From positions 1 through 38,545 of the forward strand of contig JAFVBG010000006.1 of NCBI GenBank assembly GCA_017480095.1: 38,545 bases of DNA, read 5' to 3'. Positions 34,411 through 38,545 of this stretch are shown here, piece by piece; positions within the stretch are counted from its first letter, which is position 1; each line of letters begins with the position of its first letter. The notes beneath the pieces are model-generated. The model made no database searches. It had not been told where the DNA came from and saw only the letters and a list, made by a program, of their open reading frames with translations. Position numbers and translations under genes: made by a program. The stretch comes from Candidatus Saccharimonadota bacterium. Lineage in GTDB: Bacteria; Patescibacteriota; Saccharimonadia; Saccharimonadales; Saccharimonadaceae.

Positions 34411-35157
34411 TTAGCGACCAAGCTTATTAATAATATCAGTCGGAAGCATAATAACTGTCTTCTGAGATGGATCAGAAGAAATCTTTTCCAGTGTCTGCAA
34501 GGTACGGATATTTAGACCACCTGGAGTGCGAGCGAGCAAGTTCGCAGCTTCGGCCACGGCATTGGCGGCAGATTTTTCACCTTCGGCAGAGATAATGGCG
34601 GCACGACGTTCACGCTCGGCCTCGGCTTGTTTCGCCATGGCGCGTTTCATATCGGCTGGAAGCTCAATATTTTGCAGCTTAACATTCTCGATGTCGATTC
34701 CCCATTTATCCGTCTGAGCATCGACGATTTCGCGAATCTTCATCGAAATTTCATCACGTTTGCTCAAGATTTCATCAAGATCGAAATTACCAGTGACATC
34801 ACGCAAGGCGGTCTGTGCAAAAGTACTGGTGGCATAAGTGTAATTTGTAGTTTCCAGTACAGCCTTTTCGGCGTTCAAGACCTTGAAATAGACGATTGCA
34901 TCCACATTGACAGTGACATTATCTTTAGTAATCACCTCTTGCTTTGGAATGTCCATTGGAGTGGTACGGACATCTACCTTTACCATTTTATCAATATATG
35001 GGATAATTACGCGCATGCCTGGACTAAGAGTACGAGAATATTTACCGAGACGCAAGACAATGCCGCGCTCGTATTGGTTGACGATTCTGATTCCCGGTAA
35101 AATTATAAATACCAAAATTACAAAAATAATTCCTAAACTCGCAGTAATTGCGTCCAT
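34411..35157 (-). CDS. SPFH/stomatin-like (slipin) membrane protein
   Basis: A 248-residue protein with an N-terminal hydrophobic hairpin (about 5-24), the SPFH/Band 7 domain (NQYERGIVLRLGKY, then LSPGMRVIIPYID and VRTTPMDIPKQ), and a helical tail rich in A, E and R (AEAERERRAAIISAEGEKSA) that oligomerises. Such proteins organise membrane domains and often regulate proteases; FtsH and HtpX are encoded in the same window. AAGGAG lies 4 nt before the ATG; promoter TTGTAA (35198-35203), 17 nt, TATAAT (35175-35180). Confidence 0.92.
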   Translation of the reverse strand: MDAITASLGIIFVILVFIILPGIRIVNQYERGIVLRLGKYSRTLSPGMRVIIPYIDKMVKVDVRTTPMDIPKQEVITKDNVTVNVDAIVYFKVLNAEKAVLETTNYTYATSTFAQTALRDVTGNFDLDEILSKRDEISMKIREIVDAQTDKWGIDIENVKLQNIELPADMKRAMAKQAEAERERRAAIISAEGEKSAANAVAEAANLLARTPGGLNIRTLQTLEKISSDPSQKTVIMLPTDIINKLGR

Positions 35158-35174
35158 AAAACTCCTTTTTCTTA

Positions 35175-35203
35175 ATTATAGTAAAAAGTAAATGGTTTTA
35201 CAA
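35175..35203 (-). promoter_or_regulatory. SPFH gene promoter touching the 165-bp palindrome
   Basis: The -35 box (35198-35203) overlaps the first two bases of the outer inverted repeat, so the element may affect this promoter. Confidence 0.65.
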
Positions 35204-35366
35204 GGATAAAATAGCCTAATCTCAAAGAATAGAATGGAAAATTTCTAGCCAGTGGCTAGAAATTTTACAATAGGCTGGACCTCACGTTAAAATTACAACA
35301 CCGAACTGGTGTTGTAATTTTAACATAGTGGGTCCACCATCTTTGAGATTAGGCTATTTTATCCTT
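35202..35366. repeat. 165-bp nested palindromic element with 27-bp terminal inverted repeats
   Basis: Perfect 27-bp inverted repeats (35202-35228 and 35340-35366) enclose two more palindromes: 14-bp arms at 35238-35251 and 35253-35266, and 17-bp arms at 35286-35302 and 35308-35324, the latter extended by GGACC/GGTCC. It fills the space between the trigger-factor stop (35373) and the SPFH promoter. I see no target-site duplication and no second copy in this window. Confidence 0.9.
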
Positions 35367-35372
35367 ATGGGA

Positions 35373-36653
35373 CTACTTGTTATTTTCTTTTACTAAGAAG
35401 TCAAGAGTTTTTTCAATTGTCATGCGGTTCTTGATGTCTTGACGGACTTCTGGCTTTTTCAAATTCTCAAGCGCCTCTTTTGACTTGCTATAGACATCCT
35501 TCAGCTCGGCAATCTTAGCATTGACTAAATCTTCTTCGACTTCAATCTTCTCATCACGTGCGATAATCTGAAGTGCGAGTGAAGCCTGGACACGCTTAGT
35601 GGCGACTTTTTCGGCTTCTTTTTCCCATTCTTCCTCGGTCTGGCCGTTGCTCTTCAGGAAATCTTCAAATTTCATACCCTGCGCACCAGCATTACGTTCG
35701 ATGTCGTCATGGATGAAACGAATCTGATCCTTAATCAAAACTTCTGGAGCTGGAATCTTAGACTTCTTAATCAGTTCATCGACAAGTGCATCTTTATATT
35801 GTTCTTCAGCCTTGTGTTCGTTCTGGGCTTCAAGGTTTTTCTTGATGTCGGCTTTGAGTTCCTCCATAGTCTTGAACGGACCGCATTTCTTAGCAAAATC
35901 GTCATTATACTCTGGCAATTTACGCTCGTTGACCTGCTTCAAAAGCACCTCAAAGACTACTTTCTGCCCAGCAAGCTCTTTTGCATGATAATCTTTCGGG
36001 AAAGTCAAATCAAGGTCGAACTTATCACCGACTTCATGGCCGACGATGCCGTCTTCAAAACCAGGGATAAATGATTTTGAGCCAAGCTGGAGATGATAAT
36101 CTTTCGCTGAGCCACCCTTAAAGGCTTCGCCATCTTTTTTACCGGTAAAGTCAATCACAACTTCATCATCGAGCTTCGCGGCACGCTTGACTACCTGCTT
36201 CTCAGCATAAGCGTTGGCGATATTCTCAAGAATCTCTTTAATATCTTTTTCGGTGACCTTGACGGTCTCTTTTTTAATATTTAGCTTCTTATAATCACCA
36301 AGTTTGATATCTGGCAAAATGTCAGCCGTAGCAGTATATTCAGCAGACTCATTCGCAACAAATTTCGTCACTTCGACCTGCGGAATCATGATAGCGGTTT
36401 GCTTCTCGTCGTTGAAAGCTTTTGGCACGCTAGTGCGCACGGCAATATCAAGCGCCATCTGGGCAATATCGTTAGCACGAAGATGTTGTTCAGCCAAAGC
36501 AGCTGGGACTTTCCCTTTGCGGAAACCAGGCAATGCTAAATCGGCGGATAAGCGCTCAATCGCGAGTGGACGAGCCGCTTTCAGGTCTTCGGCATCGAGG
36601 GTTACAGTGATTTGGACTTTGGTATCTGATAATTTCTTAAGACTCGTTTTCAT
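35373..36653 (-). CDS. tig: Trigger factor
   Basis: A 426-residue ribosome-associated chaperone and peptidyl-prolyl isomerase. The ribosome-binding signature GFRKGKVP is at 43-50, the FKBP-like domain spans about 150-240 (DEVVIDFTGKKDGEAFKGG), and the helical chaperone arms follow. The frame is open to 36689, but MKTSLKKL at 36653 is the conserved start. TGTTATAAT ends 7 nt before that ATG, so the mRNA is probably leaderless. A strong terminator separates it from rpsG. Confidence 0.95.
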   Translation of the reverse strand: MKTSLKKLSDTKVQITVTLDAEDLKAARPLAIERLSADLALPGFRKGKVPAALAEQHLRANDIAQMALDIAVRTSVPKAFNDEKQTAIMIPQVEVTKFVANESAEYTATADILPDIKLGDYKKLNIKKETVKVTEKDIKEILENIANAYAEKQVVKRAAKLDDEVVIDFTGKKDGEAFKGGSAKDYHLQLGSKSFIPGFEDGIVGHEVGDKFDLDLTFPKDYHAKELAGQKVVFEVLLKQVNERKLPEYNDDFAKKCGPFKTMEELKADIKKNLEAQNEHKAEEQYKDALVDELIKKSKIPAPEVLIKDQIRFIHDDIERNAGAQGMKFEDFLKSNGQTEEEWEKEAEKVATKRVQASLALQIIARDEKIEVEEDLVNAKIAELKDVYSKSKEALENLKKPEVRQDIKNRMTIEKTLDFLVKENNK

Positions 36654-36660
36654 ACCGCCC

Positions 36661-36666
36661 ATTATA
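36661..36666 (-). promoter_or_regulatory. -10 box of tig, leaderless type
   Basis: TATAAT, extended by TGT, 7 nt before the ATG on the minus strand. Confidence 0.7.
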
Positions 36667-36678
36667 ACATATCTGAAC

Positions 36679-36707
36679 CAAAAAGCCAACCCCTGATGGG
36701 GTTGGCT
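36679..36707 (-). terminator. Terminator of the rpsL-rpsG operon
   Basis: AGCCAACCCC and GGGGTTGGCT form a 10-bp stem with loop TGAT (plus strand), followed on the minus strand by TTTTTGG. Confidence 0.9.
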
Positions 36708-36769
36708 TCCGCGTAGAAGCGCAGGCTAAAACAGTTCAGATTGGTATTTTCTCGGCCTATAAGGAGGTC

Positions 36770-36853
36770 AAAATCGCCTAGATTACCATTTTCTCCGCTC
36801 GAAGCGGGTCTATTCGACCAGCGAGAGCGGAAAAATGGTGAGATAGGTGATTT
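36770..36853 (-). repeat. Long stepped hairpin directly after rpsG
   Basis: In the minus-strand RNA, AAAATCACCTA pairs with TAGGCGATTTT (one mismatch), ACCATTTT with AAAATGGT, CCGCTC with GAGCGG, and GGTC with GACC around GAATA. The stem begins at the rpsG stop codon and spans about 84 nt. The terminator comes only 60 nt later, so this structure has some other role. Confidence 0.8.
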
Positions 36854-37332
36854 TAGGCCCTTGCGAAATGGGCGAAGGCGCGGTTGGCTTCTGCCATACG
36901 ATGACAGTCTTCCTTCTTCTTGAAGGCAGCACCAGTTTCGTTGTAAGCATCAATGATTTCAGCCTCAAGACGCTTGGCATAAGGCATACCAGAGCGAGCA
37001 CGAGCAGCCTGGACGAGCCAAGAGAAGGCAAAGTGCTGCTGACGGTGACCAGAAATTGGGAATGGAATCTGGTAGTTAGCACCACCAACACGGCGAGATT
37101 TCACCTCGAAATCTGGGGAGATGTTGGCAAGAGCCTTTTCAAAGACCTCAACTGGGTTCTCACTCTTGAGTTTCTTTGCAGCACCTTCGAGGGCAGCATA
37201 GACCGCGCGCTCGGCGGCCTGTTTTTTACCATCAAGCATGGATTTATTAATCAAACGCTGAACCAAAATCGACTGATATTTGCGATCTGGCATCGCTTTG
37301 CGCTGAAGAGAAGCGGTAACTTTACGTGGCAT
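36853..37332 (-). CDS. rpsG: 30S ribosomal protein S7
   Basis: A 159-residue primary 16S-binding protein that nucleates the small-subunit head. MPRK at the start, DRKYQSILVQRLINKSMLDGK and the RRVGGANYQIP block are standard. Translationally coupled to rpsL by a TAATG overlap. The usual next genes of the str operon, fusA and tuf, do not follow. Confidence 0.98.
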   Translation of the reverse strand: MPRKVTASLQRKAMPDRKYQSILVQRLINKSMLDGKKQAAERAVYAALEGAAKKLKSENPVEVFEKALANISPDFEVKSRRVGGANYQIPFPISGHRQQHFAFSWLVQAARARSGMPYAKRLEAEIIDAYNETGAAFKKKEDCHRMAEANRAFAHFARA

Positions 37333-37745
37333 TACTTATCCTCCTTCTTAGCACCGTATTTAGAACGGCCCTGCTTACGACCCTGGACACCCTGAAGATC
37401 GAGCGTGCCACGGACGATGTGATAACGTACACCTGGAAGATCTGGTACACGACCACCACGAACGAGCACAACAGCGTGCTCCTGGAGGTTGTGACCTTCG
37501 CCACCGATGTAGGCCCAGACTTCCTGACCATTAGTCAGGCGGACACGAGCGACTTTACGGAGAGCGGAGTTTGGCTTCTTTGGAGTCTTAGTAGTAACTT
37601 TGATACAAACACCACGCTTCAATGGAGATGGCTGATCATAATACCGAGTCTTAAGGGTATTGACAATCGAACCGAGCGCTGGTGCACTAGATTTTTTCGC
37701 AGCCTTTTTGCGAGGCTTACGAATCAACTGATTGATAGTTGGCAC
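37332..37745 (-). CDS. rpsL: 30S ribosomal protein S12
   Basis: A 137-residue protein of the decoding centre. The [11 protein letters not shown] loop is wild type, so no streptomycin-resistance change is visible there. The extra segment around [13 protein letters not shown] matches the longer Gram-positive form. It starts with GTG at 37745; GAGGA lies about 7 nt upstream. Confidence 0.98.
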   Translation of the reverse strand: MPTINQLIRKPRKKAAKKSSAPALGSIVNTLKTRYYDQPSPLKRGVCIKVTTKTPKKPNSALRKVARVRLTNGQEVWAYIGGEGHNLQEHAVVLVRGGRVPDLPGVRYHIVRGTLDLQGVQGRKQGRSKYGAKKEDK

Positions 37746-37758
37746 TTCAATTTCCTCT

Positions 37759-37774
37759 ATTATAATATATTATA
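37759..37774 (-). promoter_or_regulatory. Tandem -10 boxes of the rpsL operon
   Basis: Two TATAAT hexamers on the minus strand (37759-37764 and 37769-37774) are 10 bp apart. The -35 is unclear; TTGCTG lies at 37790-37795. Confidence 0.5.
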
Positions 37775-37837
37775 TTGACTGTCCTTTTACAGCAATCAGA
37801 AACAGTCTGAAACTCTTGAAAAATATTGTATCACACC

Positions 37838-37866
37838 TTGCAAAAAAATGCAAGCCGTGGTATAAT
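37838..37866 (+). promoter_or_regulatory. Promoter of the VPETG surface-protein gene
   Basis: TTGCAA (37838-37843), 17 nt, TATAAT (37861-37866). The transcript would begin at CATAAAGAGTCAT, close to the CATAAAGGTCAT start of two WxL-like genes but with one extra base. Confidence 0.7.
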
Positions 37867-37895
37867 AGTTGCATAAAGAGTCATTGGAGTTCAAT

Positions 37896-38309
37896 ATGAA
37901 TCAAAATTATGGGAATAGCAAGACCCAAAACTTGCGCTTCATTATCGTGACCGTCTTAGTCGGACTAGTGATTCTCGGCATTGCGGTCTGGGCGATTACT
38001 TTTGTGATTGGTAATTTTAGCAAGAAGCCAGCCGTCTCAGTTGATGAGGATAAAACTACCACTTCGAGTGTTTCTGCCTCTTCGGATAGCTCAGCTATGC
38101 CTAGCCCGGTTGCCAATCCATCTGATACACCAACTTCAACTACCACACCATCTACCACCCCTTCAACCACCGAGAACGCAGTAGTCACCACTCCGCCAGC
38201 CGTGACGGTTTCCTCAGTACCAGAGACTGGCCCAGAGGACATTTTGCCTTTTGCATTAGTTGCTGGCACTAGCGTAGCTTATGTTACATCTAAGAAAGTT
38301 CGCGCCTAG
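37896..38309 (+). CDS. Small sortase-type surface protein with a VPETG motif
   Basis: A 137-residue protein with an N-terminal TM/signal anchor (about 15-38), a stretch of about 70 residues made almost only of S, T, P, V and A, then VPETG, a hydrophobic segment and KKVRA. The low-complexity part looks like a wall-spanning stalk. The C-terminus is a weak sortase signal. No domain is displayed beyond the stalk, so it may be a linker or a glycosylation target. GGAG lies 6 nt before the ATG at 37896; the frame is open to 37869. Confidence 0.72.
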   Translation: MNQNYGNSKTQNLRFIIVTVLVGLVILGIAVWAITFVIGNFSKKPAVSVDEDKTTTSSVSASSDSSAMPSPVANPSDTPTSTTTPSTTPSTTENAVVTTPPAVTVSSVPETGPEDILPFALVAGTSVAYVTSKKVRA

Positions 38310-38343
38310 ATTAGTCTAGTAAGCTCCTCGACTCAAATCTTGT

Positions 38344-38374
38344 AAATCCCCTCTAGCCTAAAGGGGATTTTTTG
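38344..38374 (+). terminator. Terminator of the VPETG gene
   Basis: AAATCCCCT and AGGGGATTT form a 9-bp stem, followed by TTTG. Confidence 0.88.
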
Positions 38375-38412
38375 TTCCCCTGTTGCTACTTGTAGCTGAG
38401 ACCGATTTGTGC

Positions 38413-38418
38413 TATAAT
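38413..38418 (+). promoter_or_regulatory. -10 box of tRNA-Leu(UAG)
   Basis: TATAAT, extended by TGC, 8 nt before the tRNA. Confidence 0.65.
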
Positions 38419-38426
38419 AATCATAT

Positions 38427-38511
38427 GCCCGTGTGGTGAAATTGGTATACACGTATGCCTTAGGAGCATATTCCGCAAGGCGTGCTGGTTCAAGTCCAGA
38501 CGCGGGCACCA
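38427..38511 (+). tRNA. tRNA-Leu(UAG)
   Basis: An 85-nt class II tRNA with anticodon loop CTTAGGA (anticodon TAG), acceptor GCCCGTG/CGCGGGC with one U-G pair, A73 and encoded CCA. Confidence 0.95.
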
Positions 38512-38532
38512 TTGACAAAATGTGTATGGTAT

Positions 38533-38545
38533 TGGGCCTTCGCCA
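38533..38545 (+). tRNA. Probable start of tRNA-Gln, cut by the window edge
   Basis: TGGGCCT followed by TC and GCCA fits the U1 acceptor, positions 8-9 and D-stem start of bacterial tRNA-Gln. Only 13 nt are visible, 21 nt after the tRNA-Leu end. Confidence 0.4.

Noticed and set aside
36847-37778. Two long plus-strand ORFs opposite rpsG and rpsL (182 and 150 codons)
   Set aside because: They are antisense to highly conserved ribosomal genes and have no start signals.
38512-38535. TTGACA right after tRNA-Leu(UAG) as a third micro-unit
   Set aside because: The nearest -10-like sequence is only 12 bp away and overlaps the probable tRNA-Gln start; no hairpin-T unit is visible.

Overview
The window looks like a chromosomal segment from a member of Candidatus Saccharibacteria (TM7) or a close Patescibacteria relative. 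I infer this from family content and gene organisation, not from a database search. The clues are very compact genes, a 23S rRNA gene with no 16S gene upstream of it, a Gram-positive-like envelope (sortase-type C-termini, WxL-like surface proteins, a Gram-positive-sized S12), no biosynthetic operons, and very regular promoters of the form TGnTATAAT. All 34 protein genes called here stop with TAA (22) or TAG (12); none uses TGA.

Layout. 1-1210: the 5' third of a 23S rRNA gene on the minus strand, its leader, and a dedicated promoter with phased A-tracts. 1211-9296: pepN, a small membrane protein, a SAM methyltransferase, murJ and ftsH, and a two-TM protein. 9250-11630: an SDR/HdeD-like pair, a disordered acidic protein, a very short promoter-terminator unit and tRNA-Pro(CGG). 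11741-16220: an envelope cluster with a WxL-like secreted protein, two tandem WxLIP(DUF916)-like membrane proteins and a VPDTG-anchored surface protein. 16261-22196: a membrane protein with an extracellular barrel domain, then lemA-htpX-(membrane protein)-ligA. 22197-23932: a gene-poor patch and a divergent pair of lectin-fold-like genes with consensus promoters. 23983-28930: a CDF transporter, tRNA-Leu(UAA), tRNA-Cys, a membrane-anchored serpin, tRNA-Arg(UCU) behind an 83-bp repeat array, a WxL-like/FISUMP surface protein and tRNA-Gly(GCC). 28975-31301: a small membrane protein, a candidate small RNA, and a GCPTCG membrane protein paired with a DsbA-like protein. 31298-33432: an rRNA dimethylase-like gene, hisS and tRNA-Phe. 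33437-35366: another promoter-terminator unit, a third WxL-like protein, an SPFH protein and a 165-bp nested palindrome. 35373-38545: trigger factor, rpsG, rpsL, a VPETG surface protein, tRNA-Leu(UAG) and the start of a probable tRNA-Gln.

How it fits together. Three WxL-like proteins, two WxLIP-like proteins, two sortase-type proteins and a membrane-tethered serpin point to an elaborate cell surface, as expected of an epibiont that contacts a host. The DsbA pair could fold the cysteine-containing surface proteins. FtsH, HtpX, LemA and SPFH form a membrane quality-control set. About ten genes have the -10 hexamer 6-10 nt before the ATG and no Shine-Dalgarno sequence, so they are probably translated from leaderless or nearly leaderless mRNAs. 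Secreted-protein and operon-internal genes usually carry a clear Shine-Dalgarno sequence.

The best candidates for something undescribed are the 83-bp covarying repeat array in front of tRNA-Arg, the promoter-terminator micro-units behind tRNA-Pro and tRNA-Phe, the candidate small RNA at 29589-29679, the 165-bp nested palindrome at 35202-35366, and the diverged WxL-like surface system with its shared promoter and leader signature.
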